Below are positions 45,252 to 56,379 of a DNA stretch of 64,000 nt, piece by piece; position 1 is the stretch's first letter, and every line of letters starts with the position of its first letter. Position numbers and translations under genes: made by a program. Where the stretch lies: contig NC_083603.1 in the NCBI RefSeq assembly GCF_029168945.1, positions 51,470,406 to 51,534,405 of the forward strand, in the 5' to 3' direction. This stretch comes from Cannabis sativa (taxonomy: Eukaryota > Streptophyta > Magnoliopsida > Rosales > Cannabaceae). The notes under the pieces are model-generated. The model saw nothing but the letters and a program-made list of their open reading frames with translations, made no database searches and was not told the DNA's origin.

Positions 45252-48200
45252 ATGGAGATGTTTCGTGAAGGAGGTTCCACCTCTCGACCACCCATGCTGG
45301 AAGGAGCTAACTACCCTTATTGGAAAACCAAGATGAGGGCATTCTTGAAGGCTGTGGACGAAAGAGTGTGGATGGCGGTCTCTGAAGGTTGGTCCCCTCC
45401 CTCGGTTACTGATGAAGAGGGAGATAAACCCAAGAAAACCAGTGAGTGGACTACTGATGAAATGGAAAAAGCAAACTTCAATTCAAAGGCGCTCCATGCT
45501 CTCTTTAATGCAGTCTCAACCAATCAGCTGAAGGTTATCTCAAACTGTGAAGTTGCCAAGGAGGCTTGGGAAAAGCTAAGGATAAAGAATGAAGGAACAG
45601 AAGCTGTCAAGAAAGCTAGATTGAGAGCGCTTGCAAAATCCTTTGAAAACCTGTCCATGGATGAGGAGGAATCAGTGACGGACTTTCATGCCAAGCTATG
45701 TGACATTTCTAATGAGTCCTATGCTCTAGGGAAGGTATACTCTAACAAGAAATTGGTGAGAAAGGTTCTTGGTGCCTTGCCGAAAAAATTCATGTCCAAG
45801 GTCACCTCAATTGAAGAAAGTCGCGACATTGAAGCTCTTGATCTTGATGAATTAATTGGCTCCCTGCAGAACTATGAGATGTCTCTGAAAAGGTGGTCCA
45901 AAGGGAAGAAACAGAAAGATCTTGAAAAGGACAAGAGTGAAATGGGAGTTGCCTTTGTTCTTAAAGAAGACACCAACAAACTGAATGAATCAACTGAATG
46001 CTCTATGGATGAGAACTTTGCACTTCTTGCAAAAAACTATGCCAGATTCTTGAAAAAGAGCTTTAAGAAGAGCTCAGCTGCAGGAAAAGAAAACTCGAGT
46101 GGCAAAAATCAGTCCAGTTTCAACAAAGCTTCCCAGCCTGGTGAGGAAAAAGGAAGAGGAATACAATGTCATGAGTGCAAAGGATTTGGTCACATACAGG
46201 CTGAGTGTGCCAACACCTTAAAAAGGAAAAAGGCTCTTACGGTGACTTGGAGTGATAGTGATGAAGAAGAGCCAAGTGATAGCACTAAAGACGATAAGTC
46301 CATGATTGCTTTCTTAGCTAAAGAATGCTCCAGTGTAACGTCAGAACCAGAGGAAACTATCTCAGATTCAGACTCTGATGGTGCTGAAAAAAATAGAGCA
46401 TATGAAGAGATGTTTGCTCAATGGAGCTACATGGCTAAAAGGATCAAGGAACTTCAAGATCTGAACAAGGAATTGGATGTCAGTAAATCAGATCTCGAAG
46501 AGAAGCTAAAAAAGCTCACAATGGAACTGTGCTCAAAGGATAGTGAGATTTATAAGCTAACTGCAGAGCTTTTCAGAACCAAACAATCCCTTTCATGCTT
46601 GCCTCCAGGAACTGCAGCCCTGAATCAAGCTCTACACAGTCAAAAACCATATGGGGATCGCACTTCCATTGGATACAAAATGTTATATAAACCAGGGCAG
46701 GATCTGTCCATCAATGATGCCCCAACCTCTCATAAGGAAATCAAACTCAACTTTGTTCCTGCCTCTGAGAACGTGCCATCTAGTCAGAAAGAGATCTCCT
46801 CTAGTGAGTCTGTGAAAAAGGTCGACAATAATCGAAGAACTGGAGGAAAGAAACCTGCCTCATCTCAAGAAAAATTTGTACCAGTATGCCATTTCTGTAA
46901 CAGAAGAGGGCATATCAGACCTAAGTGCTACAAACTGAATACCTATTTGAGAAACCTGATAAAGCGTCAGTCCACAAAGGGTAAATCCTATAACTCCTCA
47001 AGCGGGGCAACAAGTAGAAGATCAACTGGTAAGGCAAAAGATACAGCTCTTGTGGCTCATACGTCTCTGTCTGCTATGCAAGAAAATCACTGGTACTTTG
47101 ATAGTGGGTGCTCAAGGCACATGACAGGCTCGCGTGATTCTCTAAGCAACTTCAAAGACAATCAAGAAGGGTCTGTGACGTTTGGAGATGGTAATCGAGG
47201 AAAGATTATGGGTTACGGAGATCTGAAGCTGGCAGGCAAATTCCCTTTAACAGGTGTTCTGTTTGTTCAAGGCTTGAAGGCCAATCTGATCAGCATTGGA
47301 CAACTCTGTGATGCAGAGTATGATGTACGTTTCACAAAATCACAATGCTTGGTGTCCTTAGCTGGAAGTGAAGTTTTAGTTGGAAATCGCACAGCTGATC
47401 ACTGCTATGCACTCGGAAGCCAAGTGACATGTCATCGCACGTTTATGGACAAACTGGACTTATGGCATTACAGACTGGGTCACTTAAATTTCCGGGATTT
47501 AAAAAGAATTGTCAAGCTGAAAGCTGTACGAGGGATTCCTGAACTGACTATGAGCAGAGACAGGATGTGTGGTCCCTGTCAACAAGGGAAGCAAACTCGA
47601 TCATCCCACCCTCCTATCAATGGCCTTTTGACATCTCGGGTACTAGAACTATTACATGTGGACTTAATGGGACCAATGCAAACTGAGAGTATAGCTGGAA
47701 AGAGATACGTCATGGTATGTGTTGATGACTTTTCTCGGTTCTCATGGGTCAATTTCCTGAAAGAAAAATCTGACACGTTTGGTGTATTCTCGTCTCTGTG
47801 TCTAAAGTTACAAAATGAGCAAAATTCACCCATTGGCAAGGTGTTTCGAATTAGAAGTGATCACGGGAAGGAATTCGAGAACTCTATCTTTGCTCAATTT
47901 TGTGATAAACTGGGTATCAGTCATGAGTTTGCAGCTCCTAAAACCCCTCAGCAGAATGGAGTTGTGGAACGGAAAAATCGCACACTTCAAGAGATGGCTC
48001 GGGTTATGTTATGTGCCAAGAATGTTGCAACTCGCTTTTGGGCAGAGGCAGTCAACACGGCCTGTTACATCTGCAACCGTGTTCACTTGCGACCAGGAAC
48101 CACTCAAACAGCATATGAACTATGGAAGGGAAAAACTCCAAGACTAAGCCATCTGCGTACATTTGGATGCACCTGTTATGTCCTGAATGACCGAGATCAC

Positions 48201-50210
48201 CTAGGAAAATTTGACAATCGGAGTGATGAAGGGATACTCCTTGGATACTCATCAAATAGTCGAGCCTATCGGGTATTTAACAAAAGAAGTGGGACAGTTA
48301 TGGAATCTATCAACGTTCGTTTTGATGACTTGGAAGTCTCAGAGGGTGCCCCTACTGAGGAGGAACCTCTCGATCCCTCCCTCCCCATGTTTGTCCCAAT
48401 CAATCTTCCTGCTAGTGCATCTGACAACTCAACTCCCTCAGCATCCGAAGCCCCATCTGACGCATCTGATACATCTGGAATCTCTCCTGAAGTATCCACG
48501 GATGCTGAAGTTACAAGTAGCACCCCGACCAGCTCAACTCATTCCAGGTTATACAAAAAGGGCCCTCCATCCTGGATACAGAAGGCACATCCACCCACCA
48601 TTGTCATTGGTGATCCTAACGCTACTATGGTTACTAGGAAGAAAATCCTGAATGCTATTGCCTTTGCATGTTATGTGTCCATTGTGGAACCAAAAAATGT
48701 GACCGAGGCTCTTCTCGATGAGTTCTGGAACAATGCAATGCACGATGAAATGGGACAGTTCAAAAGAAACAGAGTTTGGATCATGGTTCCCAGGCCAGAT
48801 GGTGTTAATGTCATTGGAACTAAATGGTTATTCAAGAACAAGACTGATGAATTTGGTACTGTTGTTCGCAACAAGGCTCGACTGGTTGCTCAGGGCTACA
48901 CTCAGGTTGAAGGAGTTGATTTTGAAGAAACTTTTGCACCAGTGGCCAGATTAGAATCTATCCGTATTCTGCTCACCGTGGCTTGTTTTCTAAAAATCAA
49001 ACTACATCAGATGGATGTTAAGAGTGCGTTTCTGAATGGGGTTCTACAGGAAGAAGTGTATGTAAAGCAACCACAAGGGTTTGTTGACCCTCAATTTCCT
49101 GATCATGTCTACAAACTCCAGAAGGCCTTATATGGACTGAAGCAGGCTCCGAGAGCATGGTATGACAGGCTAACCTCCTTTCTCATTTCACACAACTTCA
49201 CTCGAGGTAATGCTGATAATACTCTATTCATTAAGCACTTACACCCTGGTATCTTTGTGGCACAAATCTATGTAGATGACATTATTTTTGGGTCCACTAG
49301 TGATGAGGAAGTGTCAAAATTTGTCAGTCTCATGACTAGTGAGTTCGAAATGAGTCTAATAGGGGATCTTAGTTTCTTTCTAGGACTACAAATCAAACAA
49401 ACTGATCAGGGCATTTTCATATCTCAATCAAAATACGTCAAGAAAATGCTTGACAAGTATGGGTTAGATAAAACTAAGCATGCTCCTACCCCCTTGAGTC
49501 TGTCAACTAAGCTGAGTAAAGATGAGGCTGGAGACAATGTTGATCCCACATTATATCGTGGTATGATTGGAAGCTTACTATATCTCACAGCCAGTCGCCC
49601 AGATATCTCTTTTAGTGTCGGTCTATGTGCTAGGTATCAGGCCATTCCCAAACAGTCTCATCTCACTGCAGTTAAACGCATTTTTAAATATCTGTCTGGG
49701 ACTGTTGACTTTGGCCTATGGTACTCAAGAGATACCAACACATCTCTTGTTGGGTACAGTGATTCTGACTGGGCTGGTAGTGTAGATGATAGGAAGAGTA
49801 CATCTGGTGGGTGTTTCTACATTGGGAACAATCTTGTCTCCTGGTTAAGCAAGAAACAAAACTCCATCTCCCTATCCACTGCTGAGGCAGAATATATAGC
49901 TGCCGGTAGCTGTTGTACTCAGCTCATTTGGTTGAACAAAATGTTAACAGATTATGGCTTTCCCCAAGAGTCACTTGTTCTGTTCTGTGATAGTACAAGT
50001 GCCATCAACATGTCCAAAAACCCTGTACAGCATTCACGAACCAAACACATAGACATACGATACCATTTCATTAGACAACTAGTTGAGTCAAAACTTTTAA
50101 CGATTTCTCATGTACCCACTGATGCTCAACTAGCTGATCTGTTCACTAAGGCTCTAGATGCACGCTCATTTACACATCTTCGAAAATGCATTGGTGTGTG
50201 CACCATTTGA
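45252..50210 (+). CDS. Sirevirus Gag-Pol polyprotein (1652 aa, intact)
   Basis: A single uninterrupted frame. Gag: capsid-type N-terminus ([18 protein letters not shown] at about 15-35) and a CCHC knuckle [14 protein letters not shown] at about 306; a coiled-coil-like stretch (about 395-450); a second knuckle [14 protein letters not shown] at about 546. Protease: [13 protein letters not shown] with the catalytic Asp at 617. GAG-pre-integrase: [10 protein letters not shown] at about 737. Integrase: catalytic D804, D870 and E906 with D-35-E spacing. Reverse transcriptase: YVDD at 1340-1343. RNase H: D1504, E1545 and D1580. All catalytic residues looked for are present. The start is the first ATG after the leader, 198 bp from the LTR end. 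It would assemble particles, process itself, copy the RNA and integrate cDNA. Gag and Pol lie in one frame, so no frameshift signal is needed. Confidence 0.97.
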   Translation: MEMFREGGSTSRPPMLEGANYPYWKTKMRAFLKAVDERVWMAVSEGWSPPSVTDEEGDKPKKTSEWTTDEMEKANFNSKALHALFNAVSTNQLKVISNCEVAKEAWEKLRIKNEGTEAVKKARLRALAKSFENLSMDEEESVTDFHAKLCDISNESYALGKVYSNKKLVRKVLGALPKKFMSKVTSIEESRDIEALDLDELIGSLQNYEMSLKRWSKGKKQKDLEKDKSEMGVAFVLKEDTNKLNESTECSMDENFALLAKNYARFLKKSFKKSSAAGKENSSGKNQSSFNKASQPGEEKGRGIQCHECKGFGHIQAECANTLKRKKALTVTWSDSDEEEPSDSTKDDKSMIAFLAKECSSVTSEPEETISDSDSDGAEKNRAYEEMFAQWSYMAKRIKELQDLNKELDVSKSDLEEKLKKLTMELCSKDSEIYKLTAELFRTKQSLSCLPPGTAALNQALHSQKPYGDRTSIGYKMLYKPGQDLSINDAPTSHKEIKLNFVPASENVPSSQKEISSSESVKKVDNNRRTGGKKPASSQEKFVPVCHFCNRRGHIRPKCYKLNTYLRNLIKRQSTKGKSYNSSSGATSRRSTGKAKDTALVAHTSLSAMQENHWYFDSGCSRHMTGSRDSLSNFKDNQEGSVTFGDGNRGKIMGYGDLKLAGKFPLTGVLFVQGLKANLISIGQLCDAEYDVRFTKSQCLVSLAGSEVLVGNRTADHCYALGSQVTCHRTFMDKLDLWHYRLGHLNFRDLKRIVKLKAVRGIPELTMSRDRMCGPCQQGKQTRSSHPPINGLLTSRVLELLHVDLMGPMQTESIAGKRYVMVCVDDFSRFSWVNFLKEKSDTFGVFSSLCLKLQNEQNSPIGKVFRIRSDHGKEFENSIFAQFCDKLGISHEFAAPKTPQQNGVVERKNRTLQEMARVMLCAKNVATRFWAEAVNTACYICNRVHLRPGTTQTAYELWKGKTPRLSHLRTFGCTCYVLNDRDHLGKFDNRSDEGILLGYSSNSRAYRVFNKRSGTVMESINVRFDDLEVSEGAPTEEEPLDPSLPMFVPINLPASASDNSTPSASEAPSDASDTSGISPEVSTDAEVTSSTPTSSTHSRLYKKGPPSWIQKAHPPTIVIGDPNATMVTRKKILNAIAFACYVSIVEPKNVTEALLDEFWNNAMHDEMGQFKRNRVWIMVPRPDGVNVIGTKWLFKNKTDEFGTVVRNKARLVAQGYTQVEGVDFEETFAPVARLESIRILLTVACFLKIKLHQMDVKSAFLNGVLQEEVYVKQPQGFVDPQFPDHVYKLQKALYGLKQAPRAWYDRLTSFLISHNFTRGNADNTLFIKHLHPGIFVAQIYVDDIIFGSTSDEEVSKFVSLMTSEFEMSLIGDLSFFLGLQIKQTDQGIFISQSKYVKKMLDKYGLDKTKHAPTPLSLSTKLSKDEAGDNVDPTLYRGMIGSLLYLTASRPDISFSVGLCARYQAIPKQSHLTAVKRIFKYLSGTVDFGLWYSRDTNTSLVGYSDSDWAGSVDDRKSTSGGCFYIGNNLVSWLSKKQNSISLSTAEAEYIAAGSCCTQLIWLNKMLTDYGFPQESLVLFCDSTSAINMSKNPVQHSRTKHIDIRYHFIRQLVESKLLTISHVPTDAQLADLFTKALDARSFTHLRKCIGVCTI

Positions 50211-51105
50211 TTTTCTGTGCATCAGTCCCTCTTGTACTCTATTTATGTGATGTAAGTTTTCCTTTTATTGCTCAATCTCTCTCTTGGTCTGACTTGAAAG
50301 ATGTCCCAGTTAAAAAGGCTACCCTCCCTAGATGCAATGGGAAGAGCTTCCTTTGTACCACTGAATGTTTTGTGGAGTTTGCTCCTCCTCACTATATTCT
50401 TTGAGAAACACTCATAAGGAGACGGCTACATCTCTAGGGAGGAGTGACAGCCATGACTGGTTATCAGAATAACCTCAATGTGTTCTAATTCAAGTCCTTA
50501 TCTTCAACAATTCTTCATATTTGTCATCATTGACAGCAGTATTCCTTGAGCAAATTGAGAGAGTGAGCTGTCCAACTAATCCTTGGGGGGCTCACATGAG
50601 GACACTAGCACACACATATGACATCTTTTGAGTTCAGATCCACAGAAGGAGTTGTCTTTAAAGTAATCCTTACATTTCATCTTCTAACAAATGAGGGTCT
50701 GGTGTGTTGTTCACAGTTGTGTATTGAGTTTGCATCTCTAGTTTTTTTTCTATTTCATGTCATCTTAGTGAGCTGATGTGGCATACATTTGTTTTCGTTA
50801 TCAGTTTTGTTTCAATTAGTCGTTTAATTCTCTTTCTCTATCGTTTGCTGTGATTTGGGTTGTTTGCTGTATAGTTTCTTTATATTTCATGTGTGGGCCT
50901 TGTATGATCTCAGTCACAGTTTAAGGCAGGGGTGGGCCATTTTTTGTGTGGGCCTTGGTGGGCCATGTCCACTTTTGTTCAGCTGGGCCCAACAGCTACT
51001 CAGTATAAGGGTGTCCATCTTCTCTATCATCTCACCACCTACATCTTCCTGCTGCATATTCTCACAGCTTGCTATCTTGGGAGGTGTGCAGACACACTAT
51101 CAGGT
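50211..51105 (+). other. Sirevirus spacer between pol and the second ORF
   Basis: Mostly non-coding. The downstream frame is open from 50932; the segment 50932-51105 encodes a hydrophobic stretch (HLLYHLTTYIFLLHILTACY) before the preferred start. AG-rich acceptor-like signals (for example CTATCAG just before 51104) would allow a spliced subgenomic RNA, but no splice was demonstrated. Confidence 0.5.
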
Positions 51106-52506
51106 ATGTCTTCGAACCCTAAACGTTTCACGCGGTCTTCTCTGTCTTCTCCCACTCTCTCCACAGTTCCACCCATGTCGACTGATCCTCCTAGGTCTCA
51201 GTCCCCTGTACCTTCCTCTGAGTCTCCCCCTCCCTGTCCTAAGTCCTTAGGTCCGTCGTCACGTAAACGGAAAACTGGTCAGGGGGTTCACGAGTCTGCC
51301 TCCAAAAAAGGTAAGGGTCTTGAATCTGAGTCTGAACCCTCTCCTGGGTTGCCCTTCTACTCCCATGACAAACTTCTTAGGTTTCAAGAAAATGTTTGCT
51401 CTCGTCCTCTGTGGCCAGAGTATAGGGTTAAGTTGAAGCATTTTGATAGGGTCGGTCAGATTGTTCAGTCTAGAAAATGGGAACGCACAGTCACTCACCT
51501 GCAGTCGCCCAATGTGAACCTTGTCCGTGAGTTCTATGCTAACCTAGATGAAAGTATTATCAATGAAAAGAGTCCTCACAAATATCAAGCATACATTCGT
51601 GGGTCTTGGTTTAGGTGTGCTCCGTCCACAATTAGCCTCATTCTAAAAATCCCTAGGCTAGCTCACCCCACTTACACTGATGAGTATAAGCCTCCGTTCA
51701 AAGACGTTGGTGCTGAGCTTACTGGTCAACCTGAGTTTGTGTGGAATGGTAAGGAATTTCCTGTCACTATCCTCTCAGAATTTTATCGAGTTCTTCATAA
51801 AATCGCTTTATCCAATTGGTGGGCTAACTCACATACATCTACCATCAACTATAACACTGCTCGCTTTTTATATGCTCTTGGTACTGGTGTGTCCATTGAT
51901 TTACCATCTATGATCTATACTCGCATATTGGATTCTGCTAAGGCTAAAGGGGTTAAACATACACTTCCGTATCCTAGTTTGATTCAGAGGTTGGTCTTGC
52001 GGGGTAATCCAACTATCCTTGAACAGGACGTCACTGTGCCTGTGCCCTCCATTGGCAAAACATTTCAACCAGTGTTTGGTAAGCCTATTCCTCCATCTGT
52101 GATTGCCTTTACCAATTCTGAAACTGCTGCCACTGCTGCCACTGCTGCACCAGAACTTCCTCCAGTGTGTTCTTCGCCCACTTCTCGCTTGCCCTCTGCT
52201 CATTGGCAAGTCAAACTACTTACTGAGGTACGCAACTTGGCTCATACTTATGCTCTCGATCAACAGCGTCAGAAAAGGTTTGAGCAAGGGGTTGTTACAG
52301 TCCTCACGGCCATGTCCGAAGTTCTCCGATCCATGGACTCTGGCCCCATCTCTGAAGCAACTCCACATCAGTCAAGCTCTTCTGATGACCCCACTGCACC
52401 ACTCCAGGGGGAGATTGGCTCTGATCCATTGCCCAACGATACAGTTGCTCAAGTTCAGGGGGAGATACAATCTGGTGGGGATATGTCATCAAATCCTACT
52501 GGCTAA
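51106..52506 (+). CDS. Second Sirevirus ORF with plant-transposon-protein-like domain
   Basis: A 466-aa protein from the ATG at 51106 (MSSNPKRFTRSS); the frame could also start at 50932 (524 aa). An N-terminal Ser/Pro-rich region with a basic nuclear-localisation-like patch (SSRKRKTGQG; KKGKG) precedes a globular part: LPFYSHDKLLRFQENV, VNLVREFYANLDESI, YQAYIRGSWFRCAPSTISLI and INYNTARFLYALGTG. This arrangement resembles the 'putative plant transposon protein' domain found in ORFs of plant retroelements. The C-terminus is Ser/Gly-rich and includes LQGEIGSD and VQGEIQSG, encoded by PPT-like DNA. Extra ORFs in this position of Sireviruses have been called env-like. From the 51106 start no signal peptide or membrane anchor is seen, so an envelope role is not supported. 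Function unknown. Confidence 0.8.
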   Translation: MSSNPKRFTRSSLSSPTLSTVPPMSTDPPRSQSPVPSSESPPPCPKSLGPSSRKRKTGQGVHESASKKGKGLESESEPSPGLPFYSHDKLLRFQENVCSRPLWPEYRVKLKHFDRVGQIVQSRKWERTVTHLQSPNVNLVREFYANLDESIINEKSPHKYQAYIRGSWFRCAPSTISLILKIPRLAHPTYTDEYKPPFKDVGAELTGQPEFVWNGKEFPVTILSEFYRVLHKIALSNWWANSHTSTINYNTARFLYALGTGVSIDLPSMIYTRILDSAKAKGVKHTLPYPSLIQRLVLRGNPTILEQDVTVPVPSIGKTFQPVFGKPIPPSVIAFTNSETAATAATAAPELPPVCSSPTSRLPSAHWQVKLLTEVRNLAHTYALDQQRQKRFEQGVVTVLTAMSEVLRSMDSGPISEATPHQSSSSDDPTAPLQGEIGSDPLPNDTVAQVQGEIQSGGDMSSNPTG

Positions 52507-52763
52507 TCATGCTCACCGAGGGGGAGTTGTTCTGTATTTGCAATTTTGTTTGTTGTTTTCTAGGTTGCAGCCGTTTGACACATTCTTATAAGTGTAATTT
52601 GTTTTGTGTAAGTTGTGTCCTTTTGTGCTGTCTTGGAAGTATTGGTTGTTAAAAACTCCTGGCTTTCTTTTGAATAGTAATGTGTATCTGGTTGGTTTGT
52701 CTTTTGTCTTGATGTTTAATTGTGTTTGCATTCGTTGAGCATAATTTGCCAAGGGGGAGATTG
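52406..52763 (+). promoter_or_regulatory. Cluster of polypurine-tract motifs
   Basis: Four AGGGGGAG motifs: 52406-52417, 52457-52467, 52519-52529 and 52752-52763. The last one, CCAAGGGGGAGATTG, overlaps the start of the 3' LTR and is the functional plus-strand primer; the others are extra copies, a Sirevirus trait. The first two lie inside the second ORF. Confidence 0.85.
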
Positions 52764-53479
52764 TAAGACCCTGATATATTGGTGGCAAATTATGCTGAAT
52801 TGGTCATCTATATATTTGTTAGTTGCATCTAACTGTGTGGTCTTTTTGGTTCTTTGACAGGTCAGCTCAGTGATCACAAACTTAGGACAACTGTCCTTTC
52901 TGTTAGCTGAGCTGTCAAAGTTTGTTATTCTTGAGTTGTTAGTATAAATGCAGGGATTACCGGTTTTTCTAACTAACTCTTCTTTGATTGTTAAGTAGTT
53001 TTGCTCTGCTAGGGCAAAATCTTTTCTTGTCTTGTTCTGGTGTTTTTGCAGGTCTTCTGAGGATAGCTTCTGAGATTGAAGTTGTTACAGAGATCTTGCT
53101 TCTTCGAAGGGAGTTCCGATTGCCTTGCTGAAGAAAGATCAGCTGAAGAAAAGCAAGGAATTCGTGTCTTCGGTTGTCTACAGGTCGTAGATCATCTCAG
53201 ATTTGAGTGTGTTCAAATCTGTAGGGTAAATTCCATATGAATTAATTTCTGATTACTTTCTGGTATAATTGTAATAGAAACTGGATATTGTATCCGTGAA
53301 TTCATAGTGGATGTTATTACCCTGGTTCAAGGGAACCCAAGCAATAGTCGCCTGAAATGTGGTTTCAGGGTCAGACGAAGCTTGTAATTCTGTGTGTTCT
53401 TTATTCAATGTTTAGCACTTTAAAATTGGATTAATACTGTTAATTCATTTCTCAAGAAATCGACACTCTAGATTTTACA
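52762..53479 (+). repeat. Sirevirus 3' LTR
   Basis: 718 bp, nearly identical to the 5' LTR; ends TAGATTTTACA and is followed by the target duplication CTTAT. Confidence 0.96.
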
Positions 53480-53484
53480 CTTAT

Positions 53485-54110
53485 TATTTAGCCTTTGAAT
53501 ATTGTAAAACCCTTGAGCCGTTACACAAGCATTTTCACAATTATTTTAATTAATTTAAGGGAATTTCAATTGTTTTGAATGATTGCCAAGGAGCCAAAAG
53601 CAATAGTTGAATACAAGAAGGCCAAAGTTTAAGAAATCCCATTTGGGAATTCTAAAGGGACAGATGGATCACAGAATAAATGAATTAAAAAAGAGAAGCG
53701 ATGGAGAAGTGTTATATCAAAGTAGAGCTGCATTTACTATAATAGAGTTTGAGTTGTATTTCAATAATGTAAACTTGGAAAGCCTCAACACAAAATATTC
53801 TAAAGTTGAGTAAAATATGATTCAAGAGTACAACCATCCATAACCATATTGCATTATAAGCTTGTGTTACTTAATCTGTATATATTTTATCCAGTAGAAC
53901 GACTGCTTGCATCTCAAGCTTATTGTGTTCAAATCATATCCTTCTACCCGTACAATGGACAGAGAAGAGTACCGATTTAGTGAAGATCAAATTAAGGGAA
54001 CTAATTATGAAGTCCAAATCAAACGTCGATTCTGCAATTGTTTGATGAATTTGACCCAAAATAAGAAAAGAAAAATCATAACTACAATACACAATATAAA
54101 GCAAGAGTAG
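53485..54110. other. 3' flank of the 5-FCL gene
   Basis: Non-coding sequence between the Sirevirus and the stop codon of 5-FCL. It should contain the 5-FCL 3' UTR. Short ORFs here have no recognisable similarity. Confidence 0.55.
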
Positions 54111-55948
54111 TTACCTGTCTAAAGCAGCTGAACTTATGGGAATAACACCAGATGGGGATACAAGAGCATCAACTGGAACATCATTCTCGGTCATTGGTAT
54201 AACTCCTTCATTCATAATCTGTGAGGAATAGGACAATGCAACTGCAATAACAAGACACATGTTTTCTTCAGTAAAATATAAAAGCATGTTTCTAACTTGG
54301 CCAAGGGAGCATAATGGCACATACCAAGGAAGGGTTGCTTCCAATTCTTTGTCTTTGCAAGCTCTTGGTAGTTCCTGATGAAAGTATCATAGTAACTGCG
54401 CAAGGTTTTTACCAACCACTAGAGTTAGTGATGCACATAGTCTTTGACAACTCTTAAGGTCAAACTACTTGTACTTGAAATACTGAAAAAAAAAAAACTT
54501 AAAGTGGATAAAATTCTATAACCTTACCCGCCACCACGTCCTAAGCGTCTTCCAGTTCTGTCAAATGCCAGTCCTGAAGTAAATAGACAACCAAATGCAA
54601 TTAATGAGATATGTATATATAATTTAAGAATTATTTTAATGCCAGTGAGTATATGAACAAGTACTAAAACAAGAATAGAAACACTACCAGGTAAGATGAA
54701 CAAATCAACTGGATCATTTGCCTGCATGACTGCATTAAAGAAAATGCTCCAAATTAACTTGTGAACATGAATTAAGAAAACATATAGTATATAGCAAAAT
54801 AATCAGCTTAACTTGTGAACATGAATTAAGAAAACATATAGAATCTCTAGGTAAAAGAGAAAATGATCAAATTCACATCGCGCAGAAAGTGTGAATTAAA
54901 TTTTTCAAGCCAAAGCTCATTCACTGTGTAGTCAAGCTTGACAAACACTAGTATGAATCAGATACTTCTCCTGCTAAGAAAAGCTCTGAAATTTAACAGA
55001 ATTTAAAAAAGATGACTCAAATCATCCGTTATCACAGACCATAGGCTACTGATGTGAAGAAAAAGAAAGAAAGAAAAAATACCATCTTCACGTTCATTTC
55101 CATCACTATCTACAGAAGCTGGTTCCAAAATATCCATGGAGTTTGCAATAAGATCATCAATGCGTGAGATGTTAAGCATTCGCATGTGACTATTCTTGTC
55201 TTCAACTCTAGGAACATAAAGCTTCTTCCTCAGCTCCATATGACCATCTTCAACAAATTGTTAGAAAAGAAAACAAAAACAAAACAAAACGTCAGACTTC
55301 CCCAAAATCAACATATCTTCACCCCCAAAAGACAATGCAAAGAAATCCAAAACTGAACTCTCACTAATCTTTAGCTTTAAAATAATATAGTGTCAAAAAA
55401 AAAAAAAAAACACACCTTTGGCTGGATTTTCCAGAATCTCAGACAACAGTTTGGAGGTATCAACTTCACGCAAAGCCTTACCGCTTATATATGCACATAG
55501 TCTTTGACAAGATTTAAACCAGGGAGCTCCCAGAACTAAATCCTGAACAGCAATATCTGATGACAGAAGAATAAAACACAATACGAAAACACAGTTCAAA
55601 TTTCAGCCAATTGAATTGAAAAACAATGGGTTTACCTTCATGGGATCTGAGGCTGGGATCCATAGCTTTAAGGGTCTTGCGAACTTGGGATCTGACGACC
55701 TTTTTCTGCTTAAATATGGCGTCCAACTGGTCTTGAACATTGTCGTTTATGCTGGTGCTCATGGTTACAGTTGAGCGTGAAGCTAAGGAAGGAGATGGGA
55801 GTGGTCGCTGGGGAGTGGGGAGTAAAGGGTTGCTGATAGAAAGAGAATTGGCGGCAAGTTTAGGCAAAGGAAAGAGTAGAGGTTGGGTCATGAGAACTCC
55901 AGCTGCTTTCACCAACTCCCTCACATGGGCTCTCCTCCCCATGGCCAT
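54111..55948 (-). CDS. 5FCL: 5-formyltetrahydrofolate cyclo-ligase, organellar (seven exons)
   Basis: Minus-strand exons: 55948-55636, 55556-55416, 55247-55083, 54729-54688, 54573-54528, 54395-54325 and 54241-54111, with GT-AG borders and consistent phases (909 nt, 302 aa). The enzyme converts 5-formyl-THF to 5,10-methenyl-THF using ATP, removing an inhibitor formed by serine hydroxymethyltransferase; the plant enzyme is mitochondrial. Residues 1 to about 62 (MGRRAHVRELVKAAGVLMTQ, Ser/Pro/Arg-rich) fit a transit peptide. KKVVRSQVRKTLKAM (82-96) is the basic ATP-contact region, and GRRLGRGGGYYD (228-239) is the signature of the MTHFS family. Length is normal. The final codon AGG is followed by TAA; the same bases resemble a splice donor (CAG|GTAACT), so one more short exon cannot be excluded. 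An earlier start at Met3 is equally possible. Confidence 0.93.
54754..54841. repeat. 34-bp direct repeat in 5-FCL intron 3
   Basis: The sequence starting TTAACTTGTGAACATGAA is present at 54754-54787 and again, unchanged, at 54808-54841. Confidence 0.9.
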
Positions 55949-56067
55949 TTCGGTGAGCTAAGGGCAGAGCTATACTGTCCCTCGCTTAATTTTGAGGGAC
56001 TCAATCCCTCGTGGGCCATCAATCGTTGGATCATTTCTTCGAATGATCTAATGGTTATTAGGCAAAT

Positions 56068-56103
<36 letters not shown>

Positions 56104-56379
56104 TTCAATATTATAACGCCATTGTCGTTTCTTCCCCCCTTCTCTTCAAAAGCTCACATCCCTAACCCTCTCTCTTTCTCACCTCGCCTCAACTTAGGAA
56201 AAAAGAAAAGGAGGAACTGACCTGAGTACAGTGGAAAAAGGATGGATACTGATAGTGTGGTCAAAGCAAAGGAGTCGGTCTGCGAAGACATCCTGGCCGT
56301 ACATTGGGTCGGGTCGCCGATGATCTCCATCATCACTACTCGAGTAACGGCCACCGAGTTTGGACTGTTATCGGGTCTG
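55949..56379. other. Upstream region of 5-FCL with a long poly(A) run
   Basis: The presumed promoter of the minus-strand 5-FCL gene. It contains a hairpin-like GAGGGACTCAATCCCTC (about 56004-56020) and an A-run of about 34 bases (56067-56101). A short open frame on the minus strand (56393-56154) has no recognisable domain and is not called. Confidence 0.5.

Larger units (their letters stand above)
44339..53479 (+). mobile_element. Complete Sirevirus-type Ty1/copia retrotransposon
   Basis: A 9141-bp element with LTRs at 44339-45054 (716 bp) and 52762-53479 (718 bp), both TGTAAGACCC...GATTTTACA, flanked by a perfect CTTAT duplication (44334-44338 and 53480-53484). The PBS, an intact Gag-Pol ORF, a second ORF and a polypurine tract are all present. 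The long post-pol region with an extra ORF, the two Gag zinc knuckles and repeated AGGGGGAGA motifs match the Sirevirus (Maximus/SIRE) lineage of copia. Nearly identical LTRs indicate recent insertion; all coding parts are open, so it may be autonomous. It inserted between the germin-like gene's promoter side and the 3' side of the 5-FCL gene. Confidence 0.97.

Noticed and set aside
50932..51105. Calling the second Sirevirus ORF an envelope protein
   Set aside because: The hydrophobic stretch is upstream of the better ATG, and no signal peptide, cleavage site or C-terminal anchor is seen in the main protein.
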